Below, piece by piece: positions 23,116 through 31,937 of a stretch of DNA of 64,000 bases (positions are counted from its first letter, which is position 1; the number at the start of each line of letters is the position of its first letter). This DNA comes from Bdellovibrionales bacterium CG12_big_fil_rev_8_21_14_0_65_38_15 (lineage in GTDB: Bacteria > Bdellovibrionota > Bacteriovoracia > Bacteriovoracales > Bacteriovoracaceae): NCBI GenBank assembly GCA_002787775.1, contig PCUW01000031.1:56022-120021 (forward strand). The letters run 5' to 3'. Under the pieces are notes generated by a model. It was given only the letters and a program-made list of their open reading frames with translations, was not told where the DNA came from and did not search any database. The translations under genes and the position numbers were made by a program.

Positions 23116-25014
23116 ATGAAGAACACGATTAAATCATTAAATGATTACCACTCGCTGTATGACAGTTCCATGAACGATACCAACTCTTTTTGGACTGAGT
23201 CTGCGTCTAATTACCATTGGTTTAAATCATGGGATTCGATCACCTCAGGTAATTTTAAAGATTTAAATATCAAATGGTTTGAAGGTGCTAAGACAAATCT
23301 TTCTTATAATTGTATTGATCGACACTTAAAAAAGTCTGGCAATAAAACCGCTGTGACATGGATCGATAACGATCATACAAAAGAGCCGATTCATATAACT
23401 TACCAAGACCTTTATGATCGCGTGAATACATTTTCAGCGATTTTAAAATCTAAAAATATTAAAAAAGGTGATCGTGTTTGTTTTTATATGGGCATGGTTC
23501 CTGAGCTTCTTGTTGGTATTTTGGCTTGTACTCGCATTGGAGCTGTTCACTCCGTCGTGTTTGGTGGTTTTTCTGCTACAAGTTTAGCAGGCAGACTAAA
23601 TGACTGTGAGGCGAAGCTTCTTGTCACTAATGATGGCGCCTATAGAGGAGCTAAAACTATTCAATTAAAAAGTGTAGCTGATGAAGCACTTCAAGAGGCG
23701 GCTTGTGTTGAGACGATGATTGTAGTTAAGAGAACAAATGATCAAGTGACAATGAAAGAGGGGCGAGATTTTTGGTGGCATGAACTTCAAAAAGAATTTT
23801 CGACCTCAACTGTTGAGGCTGAGCAGGTTGATTCGGAAGATCCACTTTTTATTCTTTATACTTCCGGTTCAACTGGAAAACCTAAAGGACTTTTACATAC
23901 AACCGCTGGTTATATGGTCTGGGCCGGAGAGACATATCGACAAGTTTTCCAAACAGATGAAAATTCAGTTTATTGGTGTACAGCGGACATCGGATGGATT
24001 ACAGGTCACACCTATTTAACATATGGACCACTTCTTAATGGACATACAACAGTAATGTTTGAAGGTGTTCCGACATATCCTGATGCTTCTAGGTTTTGGT
24101 ATGAAGTTGAAAGATTAAAGGTGACTCATTTTTATACCGCGCCAACAGCGATTCGAGCGCTTGAAGCTTGTGGGATTGAACATGTTAAAAAACATGATCT
24201 TTCTTCGTTAAAAGTTCTTGGAAGTGTAGGGGAGCCAATTAATGAAGAAGCTTGGCATTGGTATAATGACAATGTTGGAAAAAAGAAATGCCCTATCGTT
24301 GATACTTGGTGGCAAACAGAAACTGGTGGAATTATGATTTCACCTATAGCCGGACAAACAATAACTATCCCTAGTTTTGCGACAAATCCTCTGCCTGGCG
24401 TCGTGCCAATGCTTGTTGATGAAAAGGGAGTGGAGATTTCGGGAAATCCTGCTTCAGGAAATCTATGTCTGACTAAACCTTGGCCTGGCATGGCCCGTAC
24501 GATTTGGGGCGATCACGAGCGCTATAGACAGACATATTTTAGCACTTACCCTGGAAAATATTTTACTGGAGATGGTGCTAAAAGAGATGACATGGGTAAT
24601 TATCGAATCACAGGTCGAGTCGATGATGTGATCAACGTTTCAGGCCACAGAATTGGAACAGCAGAAGTTGAAGATGCTTTAAATCAACATCCTAAAATTG
24701 TAGAAAGTGCTGTTGTTGGATTTCCTCATGATATTAAAGGACAAGGCATTTACGCTTTTGTAATTTTAGATAAAGCAATTGATCACGACACACTCGTTGT
24801 TGAGGCTAATCAATGGGTCAATAAGATGATTGGACCAATCGCTAAACCAGATCGTCTTTTAATTGTACCAGGTCTTCCCAAAACAAGATCTGGCAAGATT
24901 ATGAGAAGAATTTTAAGAAAGATAGCAGCTGGTGAATTTGATCAGTTGGGAGATATCTCTACACTGCTTAATCCTGAAGTGGTTGAAGAAATTATGCAGC
25001 TTTCTAAAAATTAA
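23116..25014 (+). CDS. acsA: Acetyl-coenzyme A synthetase
   Basis: It activates acetate to acetyl-CoA via acetyl-AMP. It has 632 aa, near full length. AMP-binding signatures are YTSGSTGKPKGLLHTTAGY (about 254-272), the acetate-pocket region DIGWITGHTY, DTWWQTETGG, and the C-terminal hinge GRVDDVINVSGHR. The regulatory, acetylatable lysine lies in PKTRSGKIMRR near the C-terminus. AGGAG lies before the ATG. The solute-binding protein follows after 15 bases. Confidence 0.95.
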   Translation: MKNTIKSLNDYHSLYDSSMNDTNSFWTESASNYHWFKSWDSITSGNFKDLNIKWFEGAKTNLSYNCIDRHLKKSGNKTAVTWIDNDHTKEPIHITYQDLYDRVNTFSAILKSKNIKKGDRVCFYMGMVPELLVGILACTRIGAVHSVVFGGFSATSLAGRLNDCEAKLLVTNDGAYRGAKTIQLKSVADEALQEAACVETMIVVKRTNDQVTMKEGRDFWWHELQKEFSTSTVEAEQVDSEDPLFILYTSGSTGKPKGLLHTTAGYMVWAGETYRQVFQTDENSVYWCTADIGWITGHTYLTYGPLLNGHTTVMFEGVPTYPDASRFWYEVERLKVTHFYTAPTAIRALEACGIEHVKKHDLSSLKVLGSVGEPINEEAWHWYNDNVGKKKCPIVDTWWQTETGGIMISPIAGQTITIPSFATNPLPGVVPMLVDEKGVEISGNPASGNLCLTKPWPGMARTIWGDHERYRQTYFSTYPGKYFTGDGAKRDDMGNYRITGRVDDVINVSGHRIGTAEVEDALNQHPKIVESAVVGFPHDIKGQGIYAFVILDKAIDHDTLVVEANQWVNKMIGPIAKPDRLLIVPGLPKTRSGKIMRRILRKIAAGEFDQLGDISTLLNPEVVEEIMQLSKN

Positions 25015-25029
25015 AGAGTACAATAATTT

Positions 25030-25767
25030 ATGTGGTTCATTGCTTTTTTCCTATTATCTTTTAACCTTCAAGCATCTGAACCAGTAGTCATTTTGGCGAG
25101 TGATTCGATTCCTCCCTACGTCATGGCAAGTGAACAGCCTCAATGGAATTTACCTGGACTACAAGTCGAGATTGTTGATGCTGCTTTTAATGAATTTTCA
25201 ATCAAAACAAGTTGGCAGTATATGACCAACAATCGAATTGTCGTTCAATTCGTTAAACCAGGTATTGATGCCGGTCTTAATATTGCATTTATGAATAGCG
25301 GTGGAGCGATTTTTGAATCTGAGCCAATTATCAATTATAAAAATTGTGTTATTGGTCGCTCATCCATTAAAGAATCATGGCTCAAAAATCTTAATAAATT
25401 AAAAATTTTAGGTCATCAACGTGCTCAATTTATTTATCAAAAAATTTTTGGTTCTTATGATTTCAAAAATAAAAACTATAATGAAGTGACGAATCAAAGA
25501 ACGCTTGCTTATCACGCCGTAAGCCACAGAGCAGATATCGTTTTATCTGATGCTTTAGTTTTGTCTTACTATGCAAAGAAATATTTTGAGGCTCAGTATT
25601 TAGTATCCGATTTGGTATGTTTGAAAGTTATTCAAAGCCCTAGAACATTGGGTTTTAAAACTGCAAAACTTAGAGATCAATTTAATTCAGGTTTAAAAAA
25701 GATTAAATCCAATGGTCTTTATAAAAAAATCTTAGATAAATACTACGGTCAGTTTTCTAGTTTTTAA
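25030..25767 (+). CDS. Periplasmic solute-binding protein, family 3-like
   Basis: This 245-aa secreted protein has a signal peptide (1-15, ending near LQAS). The mature part fits the amino-acid-binding SBP_bac_3 fold: VVILASDSIPPYV near the start, GLQVEIVDAAFNE, RADIVLSDALVLSYYAKK, and the C-terminal FNSGLKKIKSNGLYKKILDKYYG. No permease or ATPase genes are adjacent, so it may serve an orphan transporter or act as a sensor. Directly after acsA on the same strand. Confidence 0.8.
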   Translation: MWFIAFFLLSFNLQASEPVVILASDSIPPYVMASEQPQWNLPGLQVEIVDAAFNEFSIKTSWQYMTNNRIVVQFVKPGIDAGLNIAFMNSGGAIFESEPIINYKNCVIGRSSIKESWLKNLNKLKILGHQRAQFIYQKIFGSYDFKNKNYNEVTNQRTLAYHAVSHRADIVLSDALVLSYYAKKYFEAQYLVSDLVCLKVIQSPRTLGFKTAKLRDQFNSGLKKIKSNGLYKKILDKYYGQFSSF

Positions 25768-25956
25768 TCATTGATGATTCGAAGTCTATTTTGCCACTAG
25801 CTTTGGTGTCTAGTTGGACCCAGTTATTTCAGAAGTGTCATTTTGATTTTATATGCGATGCGTTATGTGTCTGTAGTTACTACCGACTATACGAGTCAGA
25901 TATTTGGCACGAGGTCTGCAATGTGTATTGGTAACTGGTTGGCAACAAGACCTTGA
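25768..25956 (+). other. Non-coding region with hairpins, possible 5' part of a structured RNA
   Basis: No open frame is convincing. A hairpin pairs CCACTAG (25794-25800) with CTAGTTGG (25810-25817), one bulge. Another pairs CGAGGTCT (25910-25917) with AGACCTTG (25948-25955), and encloses CAAT-GTGT-ATTG. These lie directly before the long stem at 25958 and may belong to the same transcript. Confidence 0.4.
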
Positions 25957-26110
25957 TGGCCTTGCTAGCGTGTACTTCTAATCATTACGAACCCTTTAAA
26001 AGGTTCCGTATCACGCCAACCTCACATAAAGTCGTCCGAATGGATGCTTTTCGAACCACTACACACATACATATCTTTTAGAAACATTTGCTAGCAAGGC
26101 CACCTTTTTT
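25957..26110 (+). ncRNA. Candidate structured non-coding RNA with long closing stem
   Basis: A perfect 12-bp stem joins GGCCTTGCTAGC (25958-25969) to GCTAGCAAGGCC (26090-26101), 120 bases apart. It is extended inward by GTGTA (25970-25974) with TACAC (26059-26063). Inside, ACGAACC pairs with GGTTCCGT (25987-26009 region) with one bulge. The 3' arm is followed by ACC and six T residues (26105-26110), as at the end of an sRNA. It lies between convergent genes. It does not show the tmRNA, RNase P or SRP RNA core motifs. Function unknown; a 6S-like RNA is possible but not supported by motifs. Confidence 0.5.
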
Positions 26111-26145
26111 AATTAAAGGTTTCATTTCTTATTTTAATTTAAAGA

Positions 26146-26769
26146 TTATTCGTCGATATCATCAAAAGTAATTTCAGAAGACATTTTAACGCCTGCTAAA
26201 GACTTTTCACGCTCTTTTTTGATGAAGTCAAAGCGAATAGGGTGGGTGTCATCAAATTCCTTCTCAAAGGCAATCAGAAGGGTTTTAGGTGATGCATCTT
26301 GTAGAGAAGTATACCAATAGCCCTCAGGAAAAAGGGCAAGCTCATTTGGAGCATCATCATCTTCCATGATCTCTTCCATTAGCTTTTCAGAAGTATTCTT
26401 TACCACTAAGGCAGCTTTTAGCTTTGCCGGTGGGATATCTTTAGTAAGGTTCCAACTTGAGACGTGAAAGAAGTCTAAATAGAAAGTTGATCTTCCAAAA
26501 GTGAACTTCCTAGGGAGCATAAGGGATTGAAGGAATTTTCTTGTACTGGCATCTTTTGATTTTCTAGCCAACTTTTCGGCCAACAGGCTGTCCTCAACGC
26601 GAATAATATAAGCTCCAGGCTCTTTAGTGCTTTTAAAGAGTAAGTACTGAAAAGCAATGCTAAACAGCGTATAAAGCTTGTGTTGGTCCAAATGGACGTG
26701 CTTTTGAGGAGTTTCAATCAGGGCCTTAACGGCTTCGTAGAGTTCTTGTTTGCTAATATCCTGTCGCAT
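26146..26769 (-). CDS. Hypothetical protein, 207 aa
   Basis: I do not recognise this protein. It has no signal peptide or membrane helix and is mixed alpha/beta with a charged, acidic C-terminus (ending SSEITFDDIDE). It contains a central stretch around FGRSTFYLDFFHVSSWNL and another at ALFPEGYWYTSLQDASPKT. It begins with ATG 26769, close to the divergent fusA promoter region, and ends 36 bases from the candidate RNA on the opposite strand. Codon use resembles its neighbours. Confidence 0.7.
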   Translation of the reverse strand: MRQDISKQELYEAVKALIETPQKHVHLDQHKLYTLFSIAFQYLLFKSTKEPGAYIIRVEDSLLAEKLARKSKDASTRKFLQSLMLPRKFTFGRSTFYLDFFHVSSWNLTKDIPPAKLKAALVVKNTSEKLMEEIMEDDDAPNELALFPEGYWYTSLQDASPKTLLIAFEKEFDDTHPIRFDFIKKEREKSLAGVKMSSEITFDDIDE

Positions 26770-26902
26770 ATAGACGAATTTTTAATGGATTGACGCACAA
26801 AAGTAAAATGCTATTTTTCATTCTTCTTAATATTGACGCGAAAGTAAGTATTCAATAAGATGCGGGCTAAATTTAAGCCCTCAGAATCCGGAGCACTAGA
26901 CC

Positions 26903-29062
26903 ATGAAATTAATGGCCAAAACAAGAAATATTGGGATCTCAGCCCATATTGACTCAGGGAAGACAACCCTAACTGAACGTATTCTTTATTACTGCGGAAC
27001 TATTCATAAAATTGAAGACGTTCGTGGCGGCGGCGACGGCGCTAAGATGGACCATATGGAGTTGGAAAAAGAGAAGGGGATTACGATCACTTCTGCTGCA
27101 ACGACTGTGTTTTGGCGTGGTCTTGAAAATAAAGGCACAACATTCGCAAAAGGTATCGACAAAGATACACGTATTAATATTATCGATACTCCAGGCCACG
27201 TTGACTTCACTGTTGAAGTTGAGCGTTCTCTTCGAGTTCTTGATGGTGCGATTCTAGTTCTTTGTTCTGTTGCTGGTGTTCAGTCTCAGTCAATCACTGT
27301 TGACCGTCAGATGAAGCGTTATAGAGTTCCTCGTCTATCTTTCTTAAACAAGATGGACCGTATGGGTGCAAACGCTTTCAAAGGTCGTGATGCTCTTATC
27401 GAAAAACTTGGTCACAATGCAGTTCTTATGCAATGTCCGATCGGTGCAGAAGATGAGTTTAAAGGTGTTGTCGATCTTATCACTCGTAAAGCTTATTATT
27501 TTGATGGCGACAACGGAGAGAAAGTACGTATCGAAGATTGTCCAGCTGATCTAGTTGAAAAAGTAGAAGAGCTTCGCGCAGAAATGATTGATAAAGTTGC
27601 TGAGTTTGATGACGCCATCATGGAAAACTACCTTGAAGGAAATGAGCCAAACGAAGAAGAGCTACATAAGTGTATTAAAATTGGTGTTCTTTCTCTTAAA
27701 TTAACTCCTGTTTACATGGGTTCTGCTTTTAAAAACAAAGGTGTTCAGACACTTCTTGAAGCAGTTGCACGTTATCTTCCTTCTCCACTTGAGTGTGAAA
27801 AAGCAACAGCGATCAATGATGACAATGGCGAGAAAGTGGCTCTTGAGCCAGATCCAGAAAAGCCACTTGTATGTATGGCGTTTAAAATCACTGACGAGCA
27901 ATTCGGTCAGCTGACTTATATTCGTATTTATCAAGGTCGCCTAAATAAAGGTGATACGATTTATAATACTCGTACCAAGAAAAAAGTGCGCGTTGGTCGT
28001 ATCGTTCGTATGAACTCAAACGATCGTGAAAATATCGAAGAATGTCACGCAGGTGATATTGTTGCACTTATCGGTGTTGACTGTGCTTCAGGTGATACTT
28101 TTGTTGGTGACGACAAGTACACAAACCTTTCTTGCGAAGGGATGCACGTTCCTGTTGCGGTTATTGAACTTTCAATCTCTGTTAAAGATAAGAACGACCA
28201 AGCGAAACTTTCAAAAGGTCTTCAACGCTTTATGAAAGAAGATCCAACTTTCCACGTTTTCACAGATGAAGAATCTGGTGAAACGCGTATTGCTGGTATG
28301 GGTGAGCTTCACCTTGAAATTTACGTTGAACGTTTAAAGCGTGAATATGGTTGTTCAGTACAAGTAGGAGCTCCACAGGTTAACTACCGTGAAACAATTC
28401 GTGCTCCTGAAACTAAATTTGATTACACTCACAAAAAACAAACGGGTGGTTCAGGTCAGTTTGGTGCTGTTATCGGTATGCTTAAGCCTCTTAAAGAAGA
28501 GGACAAAGCATCTGAAGATCAGGTGTTTAAGTTTAACAACCAGATTAAAGGTGGATCTATTCCTAACGAATTTATTGGTGCCTGTGAAAAAGGTTTCCAA
28601 GACGTTATGGACAAAGGACCATTGGCCGCTTTCCCAGTTATTAACTGTGAAGTTTTCCTTCAAGACGGTAAGTATCACGACGTTGACTCGTCTGATATGG
28701 CCTTCCGTATTGCTGCAAGACAAGCGATGAGAAAAGCGATTAAGGCTGCTAACCCAGTTCTTCTTGAGCCAATCATGAAAGTTGAAGTAACAACTCCTGA
28801 TGAGTATCAAGGTCCAGTTATTGGAGATCTATCTTCTCGTCGTGGTGCTATCCAAGGTTCAGAAACTGAGCCAGGTGGTGAGATTGTTATCGTTGCTGAA
28901 GTTCCACTTTCTGAAATGTTCGGTTACTCAAATGACCTTCGTTCTATGTCTGCTGGTAAAGCAACATACACAATGGAATTTGCGAAATATGCTGACTGTC
29001 CTTCAAACGTTCAAGAGAAGGTTTTGGCCGATCGTAAAGAGAAGCTTGCATCTGACGATTAA
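26903..29062 (+). CDS. fusA: Elongation factor G, mitochondrial/spd-type
   Basis: This is the ribosomal translocase GTPase. It has 719 aa with all five EF-G domains: G1 AHIDSGKT (about 15-22), [13 protein letters not shown] (switch I), [30 protein letters not shown], and the domain IV/V region with [12 protein letters not shown]. The Ser in AHIDSGKT, and the overall similarity to mitochondrial EF-G1, match the branch found in spirochaetes, planctomycetes and deltaproteobacteria. It stands alone, away from rpsL/rpsG/tuf, and has its own terminator. GGAG lies 10 bases before the ATG. Confidence 0.95.
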   Translation: MKLMAKTRNIGISAHIDSGKTTLTERILYYCGTIHKIEDVRGGGDGAKMDHMELEKEKGITITSAATTVFWRGLENKGTTFAKGIDKDTRINIIDTPGHVDFTVEVERSLRVLDGAILVLCSVAGVQSQSITVDRQMKRYRVPRLSFLNKMDRMGANAFKGRDALIEKLGHNAVLMQCPIGAEDEFKGVVDLITRKAYYFDGDNGEKVRIEDCPADLVEKVEELRAEMIDKVAEFDDAIMENYLEGNEPNEEELHKCIKIGVLSLKLTPVYMGSAFKNKGVQTLLEAVARYLPSPLECEKATAINDDNGEKVALEPDPEKPLVCMAFKITDEQFGQLTYIRIYQGRLNKGDTIYNTRTKKKVRVGRIVRMNSNDRENIEECHAGDIVALIGVDCASGDTFVGDDKYTNLSCEGMHVPVAVIELSISVKDKNDQAKLSKGLQRFMKEDPTFHVFTDEESGETRIAGMGELHLEIYVERLKREYGCSVQVGAPQVNYRETIRAPETKFDYTHKKQTGGSGQFGAVIGMLKPLKEEDKASEDQVFKFNNQIKGGSIPNEFIGACEKGFQDVMDKGPLAAFPVINCEVFLQDGKYHDVDSSDMAFRIAARQAMRKAIKAANPVLLEPIMKVEVTTPDEYQGPVIGDLSSRRGAIQGSETEPGGEIVIVAEVPLSEMFGYSNDLRSMSAGKATYTMEFAKYADCPSNVQEKVLADRKEKLASDD

Positions 29063-29090
29063 TTTTAGATTTAAATTAAAAGTTTCAATG

Positions 29091-29116
29091 AGCCCCGCTT
29101 TATGCGGGGCTTTTTT
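29091..29116 (+). terminator. Rho-independent terminator after fusA
   Basis: An 8-bp GC-rich stem AGCCCCGC (29091-29098) with GCGGGGCT (29104-29111), loop TTTAT, is followed by T residues to 29116. Confidence 0.95.
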
Positions 29117-29191
29117 ATAAGTAGTCTTCACTTATAGAAAACCTTCTGATATTAGTCCTACTAATTCAATGATATCTATTTGGAGTCTACC

Positions 29192-30103
29192 TTGATCGAA
29201 ACATCTCAGCTACAAACCTTGGTTGCCGTTGCAAGAGCTAAAAGTTTTTCTAAGGCAGCTGATGATCTTAGTGTCACGCAATCGGCGATATCTCAAAGTA
29301 TTAAAAATCTAGAAAATAAAATTGAAGTAAAGCTTTTTAAAAGAACAGGAAAACAAGTTATTCTAACTCCTGAAGGAGAAAAACTTCATAAGTTGGCACA
29401 AAACTACTTAGGCCAACTTCAAGATACGTTAGATGAAATTAATCATGAAAAAAACGAGATGTCGGGTAAGGTTCGTATCGGTACGTTAACTGGTATAGGA
29501 AAATCCTGGTTAGCTCCAGAACTCTTAGAGTTTGCCAAAGAGCATCCAGAGCTAATTGTTTCAATTTCTCTTGGATTTCAAGAAGATCTCGTCAAAGATT
29601 TTGAGGCGATGAGGCTAGACCTTTTAATTTTACCCGAGGATGAAGTTCCTAATGTTGGTGAAAAAGTCTTTTTATCTGAAGAGCGCTCTGTTCTCGTTTT
29701 ACCAAATACAAAAGAATTCGAAGGTATAACAGATAAAACAAAACTTGATGAATTAGCTTCTTACCCTACAATATTATTTGAGCAAGAAGATACATTATTT
29801 CTAAAATGGTGTCGTGAACGCTTTGGAACAACTCCAAAATCAATCAATACAAAGTTTATCGTTAATTCTCATGGTAATATGCTTCATGCTGTAATGGATG
29901 GGCTGGGAATCGCCGTTGTCCCAAATCATGTTTTTAATCGCTCTTGGTATAAGGATAAGCTTAGAACTCTTGGAAAAAGAGCAGAGATTGGTAATGGGAA
30001 GTTCTATATAGTGTACCATAAAGATGCAAATAACCTTAAACGGATTAAGACAACTTTGCAGCGGCTGACTAAAGTCAAAAATCCATTTAATATGGACTTA
30101 TGA
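29192..30103 (+). CDS. LysR-family transcriptional regulator
   Basis: This 303-aa protein has the N-terminal LysR winged helix-turn-helix (QLQTLVAVARAKSFSKAADD, VTQSAISQSIKNLE, LFKRTGKQVILTPEG) and a periplasmic-binding-like effector domain. I chose TTG 29192, which has GGAG six bases ahead (29182-29185); an in-frame TTG at 29180 overlaps that site. No divergent target gene is present. It overlaps the downstream nucleotidyltransferase by 4 bases, so it may share an operon rather than regulate a neighbour. Effector unknown. Confidence 0.92.
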   Translation: MIETSQLQTLVAVARAKSFSKAADDLSVTQSAISQSIKNLENKIEVKLFKRTGKQVILTPEGEKLHKLAQNYLGQLQDTLDEINHEKNEMSGKVRIGTLTGIGKSWLAPELLEFAKEHPELIVSISLGFQEDLVKDFEAMRLDLLILPEDEVPNVGEKVFLSEERSVLVLPNTKEFEGITDKTKLDELASYPTILFEQEDTLFLKWCRERFGTTPKSINTKFIVNSHGNMLHAVMDGLGIAVVPNHVFNRSWYKDKLRTLGKRAEIGNGKFYIVYHKDANNLKRIKTTLQRLTKVKNPFNMDL

Positions 30104-31335
30104 AATCAATAAACTCATTCCATGAAGTCGTTCCACCTGAGATTAATATTATCTGTCAAAAGCTTTGGGATAATGGGATTAACTGCACGGTTGTTGGTGG
30201 AATTGTTCGAGATTTTTTCAACGATAGTAAAAAACTTTTGGATTGGGATTTTGAGATACGCTTTATAGACAACAAAGGCAAAGACCTCGAATCTAAAATT
30301 CAAGAACTATTACCGAACGTTCAAGCTCTTGGGTTTGGTGTTTTTCGTTCTCAGATTAATGAAGATTATCAATTAGAATTTTCACTTCCAAGAACAGAGG
30401 ATTTTAATGTTCTTGTTGATCAAATTCATGGCCATCCATTGTCTCATAAAGATGTTGAAATTAAATTAGATCATCATTTTTCATATACACAATCGTTTGC
30501 GCGACGAGATTTAACTATTAATGCCATAGGAGTTGAATTTAATAATTCTAAGTGGAATTTAGTCGATCCATTTGATGGATTGTCTGATCTTAAAAATAGA
30601 GTTTCTACATTTTGCACAGAAGACTTTGCTTTTGATCCAGTCAGGTACCTAAGAACGATAAGATTTGAGATTTTATTTAACTTAAAGCGTTCATCCAAAT
30701 TAAACGAGCTTATGAAGAAAATGAACTTGTCTTTAACGACTGATCATTATCTTTTATATGAATCAATGAAAGCTGGTTTCTTTCCTTTTATGCGTAAGTT
30801 TTTTGACTCAATTGAAGAACACCAAGTTTCTTTTCCTGAAAGTTGGCTAGAAATAAAGTTTCTTCAAAAAAATGATTTACCTCAAACATTTCTTACGGCC
30901 GATCAAATTTTATTGCATTCTGTATGGAAAACGAAATGGAACTTATCTGACCTTGGAAAGCTAGAGCGTTTTTTAAAACTTCGAAGAGGTAGAGCTAAAC
31001 ACTATTTAGTGGGAAAAGAATTGTTTAATAAGATTGTGGCCATTAATTGGGATGAGAAAATAGCAGAACTCACAAAACTTTCTTGGTCTCAAAAATTGAA
31101 TCATCAAGATTTCCTGGATTGCGTTGAATTTCATAAACACTTTGACTCATGGACTGTTGAGGAAGAAAGCAGTCTTTGCATTCAGTTTGATGAACAGAAG
31201 AGATTTCAATCATGGCGATCATATTTTAGTAGAGAGTTAGATGGCAAAGACCTCTTTGCTAATAATCAAGCTAAAGAAAATGTTCAACCCAACCAACGAA
31301 GCCTCTATAAATTACATTGTCACCTCAATAGCTGA
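30100..31335 (+). CDS. CCA-adding enzyme / poly(A) polymerase-type nucleotidyltransferase
   Basis: This 411-aa class II nucleotidyltransferase has VVGGIVRDFF with a following DWDFEIRF (metal-binding acidic pair). The RRDLTINAIG motif, DPFDGLSDLKNR and DPVRYLRTIRF complete the polymerase head and RNA-binding motifs of the CCA/PcnB family. The C-terminal 180 residues do not show an HD phosphohydrolase motif that I recognise. It probably repairs or adds tRNA 3' CCA; a poly(A) polymerase role cannot be excluded. It overlaps the LysR gene by 4 bases. Confidence 0.88.
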   Translation: MKSINSFHEVVPPEINIICQKLWDNGINCTVVGGIVRDFFNDSKKLLDWDFEIRFIDNKGKDLESKIQELLPNVQALGFGVFRSQINEDYQLEFSLPRTEDFNVLVDQIHGHPLSHKDVEIKLDHHFSYTQSFARRDLTINAIGVEFNNSKWNLVDPFDGLSDLKNRVSTFCTEDFAFDPVRYLRTIRFEILFNLKRSSKLNELMKKMNLSLTTDHYLLYESMKAGFFPFMRKFFDSIEEHQVSFPESWLEIKFLQKNDLPQTFLTADQILLHSVWKTKWNLSDLGKLERFLKLRRGRAKHYLVGKELFNKIVAINWDEKIAELTKLSWSQKLNHQDFLDCVEFHKHFDSWTVEEESSLCIQFDEQKRFQSWRSYFSRELDGKDLFANNQAKENVQPNQRSLYKLHCHLNS

Positions 31336-31358
31336 TCAACTTAGTCGACCTAGTCGTT

Positions 31359-31382
31359 ATTTAGGGAAATTTTCTCCTAAAT
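31359..31382. terminator. Inverted repeat after the nucleotidyltransferase gene
   Basis: ATTTAGG (31359-31365) pairs with CCTAAAT (31376-31382) with further imperfect pairing inside. There is no T tract, so it is at best a weak terminator or a protein-binding site. Confidence 0.3.
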
Positions 31383-31454
31383 AAATGATAGTTGCATGCT
31401 TCGCGTATTATCCATTATCATTGAAGTAACTTTGACATAAGTCATGAGGTTAAA

Positions 31455-31886
31455 ATGGATATTCATACAATCATTGCTGGTCATCAGCCCAAAAAGGGTG
31501 AGGGCTCAGATAAGACTGAGGTCGCAAAACCCATTCGTAATAAGTCGACTGCTAGTTTTTCCGAAATACCAGACGTTTTTTTTGATGAAATTATTATTAA
31601 TAATAAATTATCTCGAATAGATATTTCTCTTCTCATGTTTCTCTACAGAAAAATATGGTGTCAGCCTAATCTCTATAGGGTTTACGGTATTTCGCCAATG
31701 TTCTCTATTATCGAAGTTTCTAAAATTTTAAAAATTTCTATCGATGAATTTTACCAATCACTTAAACATCTTGAAGGCTTTGGTCTTTTGACAACTATAC
31801 GATCTGGTCAATATTTTGTTAGACGCTTTATTACGAAAGAAAATGATGAGAAATTCGGTCTAACTTATGATGATTTCGAAGTTTAA
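31455..31886 (+). CDS. Hypothetical winged-helix protein, 143 aa
   Basis: The central region looks like a winged helix: LSRIDISLLMFLYRKIW, then FSIIEVSKILKISIDEFYQS, then LEGFGLLTTIRSGQYFVRRF. This resembles helical segments of replication initiator or MarR-like folds, but I cannot name a family. The first 40 residues are polar and probably disordered. GAGG precedes the ATG. The pseudo-receiver protein follows after 51 bases in the same direction, so the pair may act together. Confidence 0.7.
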   Translation: MDIHTIIAGHQPKKGEGSDKTEVAKPIRNKSTASFSEIPDVFFDEIIINNKLSRIDISLLMFLYRKIWCQPNLYRVYGISPMFSIIEVSKILKISIDEFYQSLKHLEGFGLLTTIRSGQYFVRRFITKENDEKFGLTYDDFEV

Positions 31887-31937
31887 ACCCCATTTTGGGC
31901 ACTATTTTGATGATATAATAGTCCAAAGGGGTTAAAA

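Noticed and set aside
26051..26070. T-loop-like GGTTCGAA on the minus strand, possible tRNA
   Set aside because: No matching acceptor, D or anticodon arms around it.
25957..26110. tmRNA, RNase P RNA, SRP RNA or 6S RNA
   Set aside because: No tRNA-like 3' end with CCA, no RNase P core motif and no SRP apical motif on either strand. The closing stem alone does not define 6S RNA.
26969..28810. Several open frames on both strands inside fusA
   Set aside because: They are shadows of a highly biased coding sequence, with no homology pattern and no initiation signals.
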